DNA of 64,000 bases from Myxocyprinus asiaticus (GCF_019703515.2 NC_059388.1:1811501-1875500); one strand, 5' to 3'. Shown: positions 1 to 11,314, counted from the first letter of the stretch. Numbers and translations are program-made. Notes: a model not told the origin generated them from the sequence alone.

Positions 1-394
1 CCTCATGTCCCGCAGGTGCTGCCGGCATGCATGATCAGTGTTTCCATGGGAACATTGATTGTTCCCGGGGGAGCACTGATCATGCCACTAATTAGCAGCA
101 CCTGGTTCTCCTCTAATTCACTCCCGTCTTAAGCCCTTCATGTTCTCAGTATCTTTGCTAGACTGTTGTTTGATGTGAAGTAGCTTAACTCTGTCATGCA
201 GCATCTCTGCCTACCTCCCAATGCTGGTCCCACTCAGGAAGCATCCTCACTGGCTCCGGCGGCTCCCCATGTTTCTGGGCGCTCAGAGGCTCGTATCCCC
301 CCTCCAGCCCCATTTTCAGGTGATCCTGTAGTACTTTCCTTTCACAGTCTTCCGTGTTCTTCACATTACAGAACTCATTGTAATTTCAGAGACA

Positions 395-860
395 ATGAAG
401 GTGGCCTGTGTGATCACACTCCTCACCGGAAGGGCCGGTGAATGGGAGACTGCCATGTGGGACAACAGATATCCCTGTTGCGTTTCTTTTCAGGCTTTCT
501 CCACGGAGCTCTGCCGAGTTTTTGATCGCTCGGCTCAAGGTCGGGAGGTGGAGAGGACTGTCTATCTGGACTGTCTCAAGGAGATCGACGAGTCTCAGAT
601 TATGCTATCGAGTTTCATACCCTTTGGATCTGCCTCCATGTTTCGACGATTTGGTGGATATGGCTATCCGAGTCGATCAATGCCTGACCCTACGCCATCG
701 CTGCCGTTAACGCAGCTCTCCACCTATTTGGGTGGCTGGCCATCCTACGTGGTCCGCTTCTTTGGCCAAGTCACCAGAATCATGGCCCGACACAGAGCCC
801 ATAAAAAAGTCAGAAGGACTCAAATCTCACACAGGGAGAAGCATAAGCCTTGTTAATGGA
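395..860 (+). pseudogene. Gypsy gag fragment
   Basis: Two overlapping frames carry pieces of a fish Ty3/Gypsy Gag. The first (from 395) has a capsid-like stretch with 'LTGRAGEWETAMWDN' and 'FSTELCRVFDRSAQG'. The second (438-710) has 'DDLVDMAIRVDQCL', a motif common near the Gag C-terminus in these elements. The split between frames shows at least one frameshift. No zinc knuckle was found. Gag would form the virus-like particle of the retrotransposon. The assignment rests on remembered family motifs and on the downstream protease and RT. Confidence 0.6.
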
Positions 861-1106
861 TTGTGCTTTCATTGTCTTGTCATCTCTCTGCTTCCTGTCC
901 AGTAAAAGACACCGCTCGTCAGTAGGAAGGGGCTTACTGGCGAGCGCAACACCTTTGGACAAAACTCTGGACTTCGGACACTTCTCCCGGCCCAGCTGCA
1001 GTATGGATCTGCCTGCCACTCAGTCTCAGCAATGGTGGATTCTGGAGCCGAAGGGAACTTTATGGATTTCTACTTGGCTTCTAAATGGTGGCTTCCTATG
1101 GTCTAG

Positions 1107-1361
1107 TTGAATGAACCCATCACCGCCCACACCCTCAGTGGCACGCCCCAGTCCGGAATCACCCAGTCCACCAAACCAGTCACCTTCGTCTCTGGAAATC
1201 ATATGGAACAGTTGTCCTTTTACCTGATCAAATCTCCATCAGCACCAGTAGTGTTGGGACATCCTTGGTTGGTAATGCACAACCCACACATAGACTGGTC
1301 AACCAACACTGTTCTTGCTTGGAGTCCTTACTGTGTGTCACACTTTTCTGTTTTGTCTTAA
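1107..1361 (+). pseudogene. Gypsy protease/linker fragment
   Basis: The reading frame contains '[18 protein letters not shown]', a motif typical of the region just after the retropepsin active site and before RT in fish Ty3/Gypsy elements. The catalytic D-S/T-G triad is not readable in this frame. Position between gag and RT fits. The piece is a fragment of the Pol polyprotein rather than a gene. Confidence 0.6.
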
Positions 1362-1501
1362 TTCTGCTGTCTCCCCTGTCCAGTCTTGTGTTTTGTTGCA
1401 GGATGAACCGGCTGATTTATCTGGAGTACTGTTGACATACCATGACTTGAGGATGGTGTTCAGCCGGTCCCGCGCCACGACCCTTTCTCCTCATCGCCCA
1501 T

Positions 1502-2295
1502 ATGACTGTGCAATTGAATTGCTTCCTGGCACGTCGCCTCCACTGGGATGGCTGTATTCACTCTCGGCTCCCGAGAGAGACCATGAACAGGTATATCAAT
1601 GATTTTCTGGCAGTAGGTCTTAGCCGCCCTTCCTCGTCGCTGGCAGTGGCAGGGTTCTTCTTTGTGGTGAAGAAGGATGGCTCGCTTAGACCCTGTATAG
1701 ATTATCGGGGGCTGAATGACATCACTGTGAAGAATCGTTATCCTTTGCAGTTGATGTCCTCAGCTTTCGAACTCTTGCAGGGAGCGTCCGTCTTTATGAA
1801 GTTTGATTTACGCAATGCTTATCACCTTGTCTGGATTAGGAAGGGGGATGAGTGGAAGATGGCTTTTAACACTCATAGGGGGCACTTTGAATATTTGGTC
1901 ATGCCTTTCGGATTGGTCAGCACCCCCGCCATCTTCCAGTGGCTCATAAATGACATGCTTAGAGACATGGTTGATTGTTTTGTGTTTGTCTTGATGATAT
2001 TCTGGTCTTCTCCCAGAATATCCAGGACCATGTTCAGCACGTCAGGCAGGTGCTTCAGCAACTGCTAGAGAATCGGCTGTCCATCAATGTGGAGAAGTGC
2101 GCTTTTCATGCACAGTCAGTTCCATTCCTAGGGTTCATCGTTTCAACCGAGGGAGTGCGCATGGACCCTGCTAAGGTCAGAGCCGTCTCCGATTGGCCAA
2201 CCCCAGATTCTCGAAAGGCATTGCAGAGGTTTCTGGGGTTCGCTAATTTTTATCGGAGATTCATTAGGAATACAGCCAACATGCTGTGCCTCTGA
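1502..2295 (+). pseudogene. Gypsy reverse transcriptase (frameshifted)
   Basis: Frame 1502-2068 carries successive RT blocks: '[20 protein letters not shown]', '[15 protein letters not shown]' (first catalytic Asp) and '[17 protein letters not shown]'. The frame is broken at about 1975-2000. The following blocks, including the L-D-D part of the active-site box and '[20 protein letters not shown]', continue in a second frame (1975-2295). The tyrosine of the Y-x-D-D box is lost at the break. The frame ends at 2295 in a stop after '[13 protein letters not shown]'. The motifs make Ty3/Gypsy RT secure; the enzyme cannot be made from this copy. Confidence 0.85.
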
Positions 2296-2384
2296 CGGAT
2301 CTCACCTCCACCTGCACTGACTTTTGTTTGTCCCCGCGAGCTGAGGCCGCGTTATCATATTAAAGAAGCAGTTTTCTACCGCAC

Positions 2385-2640
2385 CCATCCTCATATTTCC
2401 TGACCCTGCAAGTCAGTTCGTGGTGGAGGTGGATGCGTCTGAGTTTGGTGTTGGAGCGGTCTTGTCGCAGCGCTCTTCCTCAGTGGCATCACTGGTTATA
2501 GGGTTCGGGGGTACCTTTCGTGGTTTGGACTGATCATAAGAACCTAGAGTACATTCGTGGCGCAAAACACCTCAACACTAGACAGGCTCGCTGGGCACTA
2601 TTTTTCACTCATTTTAATTTTGTCCTTTTGTATCTCCGGG
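2385..2640 (+). pseudogene. Gypsy RNase H fragment
   Basis: From 2402 one frame reads '[19 protein letters not shown]', with the first RNase H catalytic Asp in V-D-A-S. After a gap of lost sequence, '[20 protein letters not shown]' follows at about 2520-2580, the D-H-K-N-L box common in Ty3/Gypsy RNase H. The central part of the domain, including the catalytic Glu region, is missing, so this is an internally deleted remnant. Confidence 0.7.
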
Positions 2641-2819
2641 CTCTTAAAACATGAAGCCCAACTCTTGTCTTGATGTTTTGAGGTCGAGACCTCCACCATC
2701 CCACCGGATACTATTCTACCCGCTACTTGCGTGGTGGGCATGGTATCCTGGGAGGTGGAGGCTAAAGTCCGTACTGCGCTACGAAACACCGTGCCCCCCG
2801 CTACGTGCCCAGAGGGCCG

Positions 2820-3185
2820 GTTATTTGTTCTGCGATCAGTTCGGACGCATGTCCACAGTGGGGTCACTTATCCAATGTCGCTTGTCATCCAGGGGTGACT
2901 CGCACCCAGACGCTCATTAGAAAGCGATTCTCGTGGCCATCGCTAGCGCAGGACGTACGTCGATTCGTAGGGCTTGCCCCGTGAACTTCCTGTGAACCCC
3001 CGGCCGGGCTCCTCCAACCGCTGTCTGTCCCTTCGAGACCCTGGTCGCACATAGCCATGGATTTCGTAACTGGTCTCCCCCTCCCATGGCAACAAAGTCG
3101 TTTTGACTGTAGTGGACCGGTTCTCGAAGGCAGCTCATTTGAGGGGGATGCCAGGAGACTTGGTCAAACTTCCATTTGACCAAGG
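2820..3185 (+). pseudogene. Gypsy integrase fragment
   Basis: Near 2888-2970 one frame reads 'HPGVTRTQTLIRKRFSWPSL', matching the region around the second His of the integrase H-H-C-C zinc domain. Near 3045-3090 another frame reads '[14 protein letters not shown]', which carries the first Asp of the D-D-35-E core, followed by a '[10 protein letters not shown]'-like stretch in shifted frames. The remaining catalytic core and C-terminus are absent because the element ends at about 3190. Confidence 0.7.
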
Positions 3186-3192
3186 AACCCAA

Positions 3193-4999
3193 GGAAACAT
3201 AATGAAATAATTCAAGTGCAAATAATTGTACTTAATTTTGTACTCAAAAGTTTGAGTTATTAACACTTAAAATCTTAAGTCTATGTATTTTAAGATAAAT
3301 AAGTTCAATGAACTTAAATATTTGAGTTATGAGCCCAAAACCTGACATTTCAAGTAATCCTTAAGACAGCTTGATATTTCCAGTGATGACAACTTTGGGG
3401 TTTACAGTAGTTTGAGTTAAGCTAATCACTGGTAAATATTCCTGTTTATTTTAATATCCATGACAATCAAAAGATTACTCATTAACCTTAATATAGATTT
3501 CACATCTTCAGAGAATTCTGTCTTGATATTTTAATGTAATCTTTGTTTTGGATTATATCTTTTTATTATTATTATTTAAATAATTATACTGATTGTACCA
3601 CATCTTTATGCAGCAGTTTTATAGTGCTGAAACGATGGATTCTGCAGATTATACCAGAGAGATTCTTCCATTAAGAGAAACCAATTAAATTTCCTCTTAA
3701 GTTGTCCATTCACTCCTATAATTACAGCATGTAACTAAACCTGCATAATTACACTGTCACTGATCTGTGCTGCCTAATTGATATTTAAATCTTCCATGTG
3801 AACAAATCAGCAATTAGAGATGCATACAACAAAAATATTTTAATCAGCCTTCCATGACTTCATTAAGAAATTATGAGGAAAGACACAACTGCTTTGACTA
3901 GCAGTTCTAGTTTTTTTTATATTATTTATTTCCATGTCATTGAATGTAAGCCTGTCTCTGGCCTTGTCCACAGCAATTCATTTTGCAATCGAGTTTCACA
4001 CAGGATGTGTTCTCACATTCCATCTTCTTTTAATTGTTAAATCACATTTGTAAAGTTTTTGAAATACAATGTCAGACTAATTTGTCTTGATTAGGCTAAT
4101 TTATGATATATTCTAAACACACACAATTAAATCATATTTTCACAATTTTTGCACAATTTTGCAAGTGGTATTTACCTTGATTTTTCTTTACCTTAAAACA
4201 TCACTTGTCTCATATTTAATCTCAAGCATGCTCTAACAGGTTTTTTTTTTTTTTTACTTAGTAAACAAGTACACTAAGCTTTTTTTGTTGTCAGTGAAAA
4301 CACAAAATTGTGTGGCGGAAATAATGCCACAACTGTGGGAAGCTTATCATTTTTGGTAAAATTCTAAGAAATCATTTTCACACAATAAATATTGAAATGC
4401 TATTAGACTATGTTTAAATTATCATAGCTTTAAAAATGTAATAATTTGTATTTTTACAATGGATTTTCATATTTTCAGTTTAAGATTGAAAGTCTGTGTC
4501 TGGGACAAACAATATAATCTACACATAAAAGGATTAAAAAAGTATTAACAATAAATGATGAAGGCCAGCTAAAAAAGTTTGAAGTCAGGTTTAACCCTTA
4601 AATGTATGGGAATGTCATCAAACATTCGTACATATACGTATATCTATGCCCAGAGAGTGTAAAATCTAAATATTTTCAAGACAATTCAGTATTTTCACAC
4701 TGAAATTTAATGAGATGCATCTGGCTGTCAAACACAAATTGAGCTACACATAACACATAATCTATACACATAAGAGACATAAGTATTTTCACAGGTACTT
4801 ATTGAGTCTAAATAGATGCACCACTTACAGAATTTCAAAGGTACACCCAAATGACAATAGTCATGTCATACTATGTATTGTACTTGCTATAGTTTCCTTT
4901 GTAATGCACTTTTTTAATGGGGAAAGCTTGCCCAATTAGGTAGGCAAAGACTCACAATGTGGCATTTATTTGCAGTCACCATCAGTCTCACATGAAATG
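3193..4999. other. AT-rich intergenic DNA, no gene
   Basis: No ORF of note, splice pattern or element terminus was recognised. The stretch is AT-rich with homopolymer T at about 4242-4255. Confidence 0.6.
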
Positions 5000-5224
5000 T
5001 CATGGTTACTGGTGTAACCTCCGTTCCCTGATGGAGGGAACGAGACGTTGGTGTCAATGTAGTGACACTAGGGGTCACTCTTGGGAGCCCGAGACACCTC
5101 TGGTCTTTGATAAAAGGCCAATGAAAATTGGCGAGTGGTATTTGCATGCCATTCCCCCGAACATACGGGTATAAAAGGAGCTGGTATGCAACCACTCATT
5201 CAGGTTTTACACTGAGGAGCCGAT
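5000..5224 (+). repeat. DIRS copy 1 left inverted terminal repeat
   Basis: Positions ~5045-5224 are the inverted counterpart of ~10344-10522. The outermost ~45 bases differ from the other end, as is usual for DIRS elements, where the two termini are not identical. A TATAAAAG box lies at 5170-5177 and points inward on the + strand, antisense to the element's genes. Confidence 0.85.
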
Positions 5225-5274
5225 ATAAGGTCCGGCCATTTCAGCGGGTAGTTCAGCATTGTGGCAGGAGGGAG

Positions 5275-5382
5275 CAACGTCTCGTTCCCTCCATCAGGGA
5301 ACGCAGGTTACACCAGTAACCATGACGTTCCCTATCTGTCACTCACTCGACGTTGGTGTCGATGTAGTGACAATAGGGGTCC
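5275..5382. repeat. DIRS internal complementary region (ICR)
   Basis: This segment has two halves. Positions 5275-5326 are the reverse complement of the left end (about 4999-5049) apart from one base. Positions 5328-5370 are an exact reverse complement of the right end (10501-10543), and the match continues less perfectly to ~5382. In DIRS elements such a region, next to the terminal repeat downstream of the recombinase, templates completion and joining of the element ends into a circular cDNA. Both halves and their order fit that model. Confidence 0.88.
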
Positions 5383-6094
5383 CTATACAAAACGCCACAA
5401 GGCTGAACTGTGTTACGTGAACTGGCGGTGTGTGGTGGGCAGACTTGCTGTGTGCCTCATAGTCAGCACACCAGGTCGACACGTAACCTCCCCCAACACA
5501 GTTATGAGTGTCGAACGGCCCTTTTTGGGGACAAGTCGACGACCCAGAGATAGAGACAGGCTTAACCCAGTCGTGGCCTCTTTCCCCTTCTCTTTTTCCA
5601 CTCCCTAAAAGAGAAGGGGGATTATCCGACTGGGCCGCCAGGTCTAGTCGGGGGGTGTCCCTCCCAAGGGGAGGACACCGTGGAGACCACACCTCGCCCC
5701 AAGAGGGGGGGGATATTTAAGTGGAAAAATACATCACATGGTCTTTCCAACCATGTGGAGAGCCTTCAAGGTAGATCCTGCCCAATGGGGGAGGAGTTAC
5801 TACAACATGGAGACTGGGGCAGAGGGGCTCTGCCCAAGGAAGACGCAGTTTGCCAGCAGGGAAATGAATTAGCAGAAGATATAGATCGCATGGGGTTAAC
5901 CTTACAGGGAACCGCCACATGCGGAGCACCTACCCCAGAACCGGGCTCTTAGTTAGCGCGTGTACTGGGCCCACAGGGCTCGGAGGAAGTCAACCAGGGA
6001 ACAACTTTTGTGAACACTACTGGGAATTAACAGCGCACGTCTTCAGCTCAAAAGGAGGTGGAAGGCGCTATGTGCAAGCGATACACCAGGCTGG

Positions 6095-6960
6095 CTATCC
6101 CGGGCTTATCCGCTTGTGTTGCGTGCCACTACCTGGGACGAAACCGGTTCCACCCGGAGGTTGTAGAACCTTGCAAAGGTGTTTGGGTGTTGCCCAGCCC
6201 GCTGCTCTGCAAATGTCTGTTAGAGAGGCACCTCTGGCCAGGGCCCAAGAAGCCGCTACACCATGGGTAGAATGGGCTCGTAGCCCTACCGGGGGCGGCA
6301 TGTTTTGGGTGAGATATGCCATAGTTATGGCATCAATGAGCCAGTGGGCGATCCTCTGCTTGGAGACAGCGCTTCCTTTCCGCTGTGCACCAAAGCAGAC
6401 AAAGAGCTGCTCAGAGACTCTAAAGTTCTGCGTGCGATCCAAATAGATGCGTAAAGCGCGCACTGGACACAGCAATGACAGGGCTGGGTCTGCCTCCTCC
6501 TGGGGCAGCGCTTGCAGGTTCACCACCTGGTCCCTAAAAGGAGTGGTGGGAACCTTGGGCACATAGCCCGGTCGGGGTCTCAGGATCACGTGAGAATAGC
6601 CCGGACCGAACTCCAGGCACGTTTCGCTGACAGAGAACGCTTGCAGGTCACCTACCCTCTTGATGGAAGTGAGCGCAGTCAGGAGGGAAGTCTTCAAGGA
6701 GAGTGCCTTAAGCTCGGCTGACTGCAAAGCTCAAAGGGGGCTCTCTGTAGACCCTGAAAAACTACAGAGGTCTGATGAGGGAACGAGGCGCGGCCTGGAG
6801 GGATTCAGCCTCCTGGCGCCTCTTAGGAACCTGATGATCAGATCATGCTTCCCTAAGGACTTACCGTCAACTGCGTCGTGGTGTGCTGCTATGGCAGCAA
6901 TGTACACCTTCAAGGTGGAAGGGGACAGCCTCCCTTCCAACCTCTCTTGCAGGAAGGAAA
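6095..6960 (-). pseudogene. DIRS tyrosine recombinase, copy 1 (broken)
   Basis: The N-terminal part is in a frame ending near 6731 ('FLQERLEGRLSPSTLKVY', core-binding-domain-like). The catalytic part is in the frame 6095-6727, with 'SLKTSLLTALTSIKRVGDL' and 'LRAHSTHGVAASWALARG'. The family motif is H-x-x-R; here the arginine of H-S-T-R reads histidine. One extra base at ~6181-6184, compared with the copy at 26680-31155, shifts the frame just before the F-Y-N-L block that carries the catalytic tyrosine. At least one further frameshift lies near 6720-6775. The enzyme would have integrated circular cDNA; this copy cannot. Confidence 0.85.
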
Positions 6961-6972
6961 GCACTGATCTGA

Positions 6973-8050
6973 CTACGCATCTCTGGGGGTCTTTCCGATG
7001 GGAAGAACCCCCAGGGCGAGCAGAATTGCCAGTAACTCGAGGCAGTTGATGTGCCAACGCAGCCGCGGACCCGTCCAGAGGCCGGCGGCTGCGTGCCCAT
7101 TGCCAACAGCGCCCCAGCCCGTTTTGGAGGCGTCTGTCGTGACCACGACGCGCCTGGAGACCAGTTCTAGGGGAACACCTGCTCGTAGAAATGAGAGGTC
7201 GGTCCAAGGGCTGAAAAGACGGTGACAGACCGATGTAATGGCCACGCGGTGTGTCCCATGGCGCCATGCCCGTCTCGGGACTCGAGTCTGGAGCCAGTGC
7301 TGAAGCGGCCTCATATGCATCAACCCGAGCGGGGTGGCCACCGCCAAGGATGCCATATGCCCCAGGAGCCTCTGAAAAAGTTTCAGTGGAACCGCTGTTT
7401 TCTGTTTGAACGCCTTCTAACAGGCCAGCACCGACTGGGCGCGCTCGTTCGTAAGGTGCGCCGTCAAGGAGACTGAGTCCAACTCCAAACCGAGAAAAGA
7501 GATGCTCTGAACCGGGAGGAGCTTGCTCTTTTCCCAGTTGACCCGAAGCCCTAGTCGGCTGAGGTGTGAGAGCACCAGGTCCCTGTGTGCGCATAAGACG
7601 TCTCGAGAGTGAGCTAAGATTAGCCATTCGTCGAGATAGTTGAGAATGTGAATGCCCACCTCCCTTAACGGGGCAAGGGCAGCCTCTACGATCTTCGTAA
7701 AGACGCGAGGAGACATGGACAGGCCGAAAGGGAGGACTTGTACTGATACGCCTGACCCTCAAATGCGAACCGCAGGAAGGGTCTGTGTCGAGGAAGGATC
7801 GAGACGTGAAAGTACGCATCCTTTGGGTCTACCGCCACGAACCAATCTTGATGCCGGACGCTCGCTAGACTGCGTCTTTGCGTCAGCATCTTGAACGGGA
7901 GTCTGTGTAAAGCCCGGTTCAGTACTCGCAGGTCCAAGATTGGCCGCAACCCACCGCCTTTTTTCGGTACAATGAAGTAGGGGCTGTAAAACCCTTTCTT
8001 CAGCTCGGCTGGAGGGACAGGTTCTATTGCGTCCTTCCGTAGGAGGGTAG
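6973..8050 (-). pseudogene. DIRS reverse transcriptase-RNase H, copy 1 (broken)
   Basis: Read down the minus strand: 'YFIVPKKGGG'-like block near 7960, 'LRVLNRALHRLPFKML', 'VDPKDAYFHVSILPRH' (first catalytic Asp), then 'ILNYLDEWLILAHS' at about 7620-7650, 'VNWEKSKLLPVQSISFLGLE', and RNase H 'VVVTTDASKTGWGA' and 'INCLELLAILLAL' (7000-7200). The active-site box is Y-L-D-E, where DIRS RTs have Y-L-D-D and the second copy in this window also has Y-L-D-D. The change is one base (GAC to GAA). The blocks lie in at least three frames. Confidence 0.88.
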
Positions 8051-8639
8051 CGATCTCCGCGCAAGGTAGCAGCGTTTTCGTCTTTCACCAAGGTGAAGTG
8101 GACACCGCTGAACCTGGGCGGATGCCTGGTGAAGTGAATCGCGCAGCCGAGTCGGATGGTCCGGACCAGCCCTCGTGACGGACTAGAAGGCGCAAGCCAT
8201 GCATCCAAGTTCCGCGCAAGGGGGACCAAAGGGACAACGTCATCGGATGTACCGGCAGGTGGGGCCTCGCGGTGGGGCGGAGCTCGAGGTGCCACACCAC
8301 GTCGTGGCTGTGCTGAGTCCGAGGACATCGAAGCACTTACCTGGCTCCTTGTGACCACCCCCGGAACAGCCTGGGACGGGGGAGGAAGAGGCCTGTCCTC
8401 GTGACCCGTGGAGACTGTCACATCGGGGGCAGATTTGTGCCACAGCTGGGCGCTCAGGGCGGGAGACCGCCGCTGGAGCGCCAACCTGCCAAATGGAGTG
8501 GTGGACAGTGGTCGTGATGCCAGCCGTACACATCGGATACGTGACCCAGGGAACAAGGAAACCACTCTTGCTGAGCTCTTGAGTACTGTATCCACTTGGG
8601 CATGCAGCGCAATTAAATGCAAAAGGTAACAAAAAGATG

Positions 8640-10087
8640 AAGATCTGCTTACCAGCTCCAGAGCAGCAGGTTTCGTTGTCCCTGGGTCGCCCGTCTCAAG
8701 GGCGCTTTGAAGCCTTTCACGGGTTCTGGGCAGCCGCGAGACGGGTGGCGTCAGGCCGAAGGGGCGGGCTGCGGCGGAGCCGGTGCAGTCACCACAGGGG
8801 GACGCCCTTGGCGATGAGTAGATGGAGTGCAGGATCTTGAGCCGCGCCGGGGCAGGATATGCCAGCTAGCATCCATCTACTGCTCTACCATCGAGAACTG
8901 CTGGGCAAAGTCCTCGACGGTGTCACCGAATAGGCCCGCCTGGGAAATGGGGGCAGCAAGGAATCGTGTCTTGTCGGCCTCACCCATCTCAACCAGGTTG
9001 AGCCAAAGGTGGCGCTCCTGGACCACTAGTGTGGCCATCGTCCGCCCGAGAGACCGCGCCGTGACCTCCATCGCTCGGAGAGCGAGGTCGGTCGCCGAGA
9101 GCAGTTCCTGCATCAATCCTGGGGCGGAACTACCCTCGTGCAATTCCTTTAGCGCCTTGGCGGACTTGCAGGAGAGCCATGGCGTGCAGGGCGGAGGCGG
9201 CTTGTCCAGCGGCACCGTAGGCCTTGGCCGTCAGAGACGACGTAAACCTACAGGCCTTGGACGGGGGCTTTGGGCACCCGCGCCAGGTAGCGGCGCTCTG
9301 CGGGCATAGGTGCACCGCGAGCACCTTTATCCACCAGGGGATTGCCGAATAACCCTTGGCCGCCCCACCATCGAGGGTAGTGAGAGCGGGGAAGCTGAAA
9401 AGATCGGGACCGGGCAGTAAAAAGTGCCTTCCGTGACCTTGTCAGCTCTTCATGCACTTCCGGGAAGAAAGGAACGGGGCGGGCCGTGGCTTTGAGCGGC
9501 ACCGCGAGCCCAGGAACCAATCATCGATCCGCGAGGGTTCAGGGAAGAGCGGTGAAATCCACTCTAACCGATGCTCGCGGCTGCCCGGGAAAGCATGTCG
9601 TCATCTCCGCGTCAGCCTCCGAAGGGAGGAGCCCAGCTGAGGCTTCCGACTGGACGAGCCCGCTCTCCGATGCTGCGCTCGAGAGCTCATCACTTTCGCA
9701 GGCTCCGAATAAGAGGTCGAACTCGCCGTGAGACGAGCCGGCGGACTCACCCGGAAGCCTGATCGGGGCAGACGAGCGTGCTGGGGAATGGGAGGTCCGC
9801 GGGGGGATACCCGGCGGAGGCGGTCCCATTGGGGTCCCCAAATCGCCCCCAGTGCTAGCCGCGCTGGCCTCAAACCCGTGGGTAAAAGGACCGAGGCGGG
9901 AGCCTCTGGGGTGGCTCGCTTTTTTATGAAGGCGAGCCGCGACCGCAACGTTGCCATGGACATATTCTCGCAATGAGAACATGACCATCCACGAACACTG
10001 TCTCCGCGTGAGCAGTGCCCAGACACGAAAGACAGTGATCGTGACTGTTAGAAGGCGAGAGATAACGAGCACAACCAGGAATAACAC
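8640..10087 (-). pseudogene. DIRS gag-like region, copy 1
   Basis: The 5' third of the element, in several frames. The best conserved block is 8877-9215 with 'SATDLALRAMEVTARSLGRT', 'LVVQERHLWLNLVEM' and 'PISQAGLFGDTVEDFAQQF', which I associate with the first ORF of fish DIRS elements. The N-terminal piece (9539-10087) is rich in Pro, Ser and Ala. Role by position: a Gag-like nucleic-acid-binding or particle protein. Stops and frame changes make it a pseudogene. The same blocks recur in copy 2 at 29317-29880. Confidence 0.7.
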
Positions 10088-10343
10088 ACAATCGGAAAAG
10101 CATCTTTAAAAAGACGCGTCTTTAAAAAGACGTTCCGTGTGTGCGCTCTTTTAGAGAAATATATACTTTTTTAGAGGGGAAAAATGCTCTTTCAGAAAAT
10201 ATACTCTCTAGTTTTTCTGCCGAAGCGCCCAGGGGCATTCTCTGCAGTGCACCAGTGCAGAGGAGGGAGAAGCCGCTGAAATGCGCCGTCAGATCCAGCA
10301 GAGGTGAATGAACAGTAGTATTCAGCTCAGTGAGCATGACCGT

Positions 10344-10543
10344 TCGGCTCCGAAGAGAAAATCTGAATGAGTGGTTGCATACCAGCTCCTTTTATACCCG
10401 TATGTTCGGGGGAGTGGCATGCAAATACCACTCGCCAATTTTCATTGGCCTTTTATCAAAGACCAGAGGTGTCTCGGGCTCCCAAGAGTGACCCCTAGTG
10501 TCACTACATCGACACCAACGTCGAGTGAGTGACAGATAGGGAA
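10344..10543 (-). repeat. DIRS copy 1 right inverted terminal repeat with promoter
   Basis: Inverted counterpart of the left end. On the minus strand it holds TATAAAAG (complement of 10389-10396) pointing into the element, so it is the likely promoter for the gag-RT-YR transcript. The last bases (10501-10543) match the internal complementary region exactly. Copy 2 diverges right after the same GGGAA, which fixes this terminus. Confidence 0.85.
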
Positions 10544-10672
10544 TTGCAGTTAGCAAACTCTCCACTGTCAACAGCGCTACTTAACCAAATAACTCAAAAA
10601 GAGCAACAAAAATGTGAAAAGCTCCTGTGCCCCGCACAGCTTGCGATCACTAGGTAGACTGAGCGCTCAAGC

Positions 10673-10948
10673 CAGGTGTACACGGTGCGAGTTCTGACAC
10701 TCGGGAGGTCAGTTTAACTGATAATTGTACAGATGCAGTGGTACACGACTTAACGGCCTGGCGAATCCCGCTATTTTTCATTATAAGACATAAAGCCTTT
10801 CATTCCTTGTAGCTTGCGATTTAGACATAAAAAAAGAAGACTGGCATGGCTAGGGGATGAATTAGCTGAAAACTCATCTGCTGATTTATATATATAGATA
10901 TACATTTGACAGATTCAGATTTCATTCACACCGTGTACGCCCGCCTTT
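10673..10948. mobile_element. Small TIR element (MITE)
   Basis: Imperfect inverted repeats around GTACACGGTG lie at ~10673-10691 and ~10930-10948. The ~276-bp unit has no coding potential. Family unassigned. Confidence 0.45.
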
Positions 10949-11314
10949 AACGGAAAAGGAAACGGTAAAGAGTGCGCTGCTCTTAAAGAGGCAGTACCAA
11001 ATTCTACGTGTTACTTCCATGTTGTTTGTTCATCAAATTCCAATGACAAATGAAAATCAAGCAGTCACTGAATCAACAGCACCATCTTGAGTAACACATA
11101 GCATGTATAACATGTATGTGGACATGCATATGGGATACTGATAATTCACCATTGTTGCACAGAAAATGAACATGTTGTAGTATTTATTTGTATGAATACA
11201 GGACTAATTTCTCTTGTAATAAACACAAATATAGATATCCTGAGATAGTAAACTTATATAGATATGAAATAATCATAAAATGTAATTTATGGAAATGCAA
11301 AAAAAAAAAAAAAA

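Larger units (their letters stand above)
1..3192 (+). mobile_element. Ty3/Gypsy LTR retrotransposon remnant
   Basis: Gag, protease, reverse transcriptase, RNase H and integrase similarities occur in the normal Ty3/Gypsy order on the + strand, but in several frames with stops. The element is therefore dead. It is cut by the left window edge and stops abruptly near 3190, where AT-rich DNA begins and no 3' LTR is visible. The first ~390 bases may be LTR or leader sequence, but no LTR pair is available to prove it. The order gag-PR-RT-RH-IN excludes Ty1/Copia, where IN precedes RT. Confidence 0.85.
5000..10543 (-). mobile_element. DIRS-type tyrosine-recombinase retrotransposon, copy 1
   Basis: Reading on the minus strand from 10543 down, the element has an inverted terminal repeat with a TATA box, a gag region, reverse transcriptase, RNase H, a tyrosine recombinase, an internal complementary region and the second inverted terminal repeat. 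This is the DIRS layout: no LTRs, no DDE integrase, and a tyrosine recombinase that inserts a circular cDNA. No flanking target duplication is evident, as expected for DIRS. All coding regions are frameshifted. It is GC-richer than the flanking DNA. A second copy lies at 26680-31155 in the same orientation. Confidence 0.9.

Noticed and set aside
5919..6446. 175-codon + strand frame
   Set aside because: Antisense to the DIRS recombinase region; no family recognised.
6731..7819. 362-codon minus-strand frame read as one protein
   Set aside because: Only its final part matches the recombinase N-terminus; the rest is out of frame with the RT and RNase H blocks. Read as decayed DIRS DNA.
8156..8404. 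+ strand frames through the GC-rich DIRS gag/RT region as host genes
   Set aside because: High GC keeps all frames open; protein motifs are only on the minus strand.
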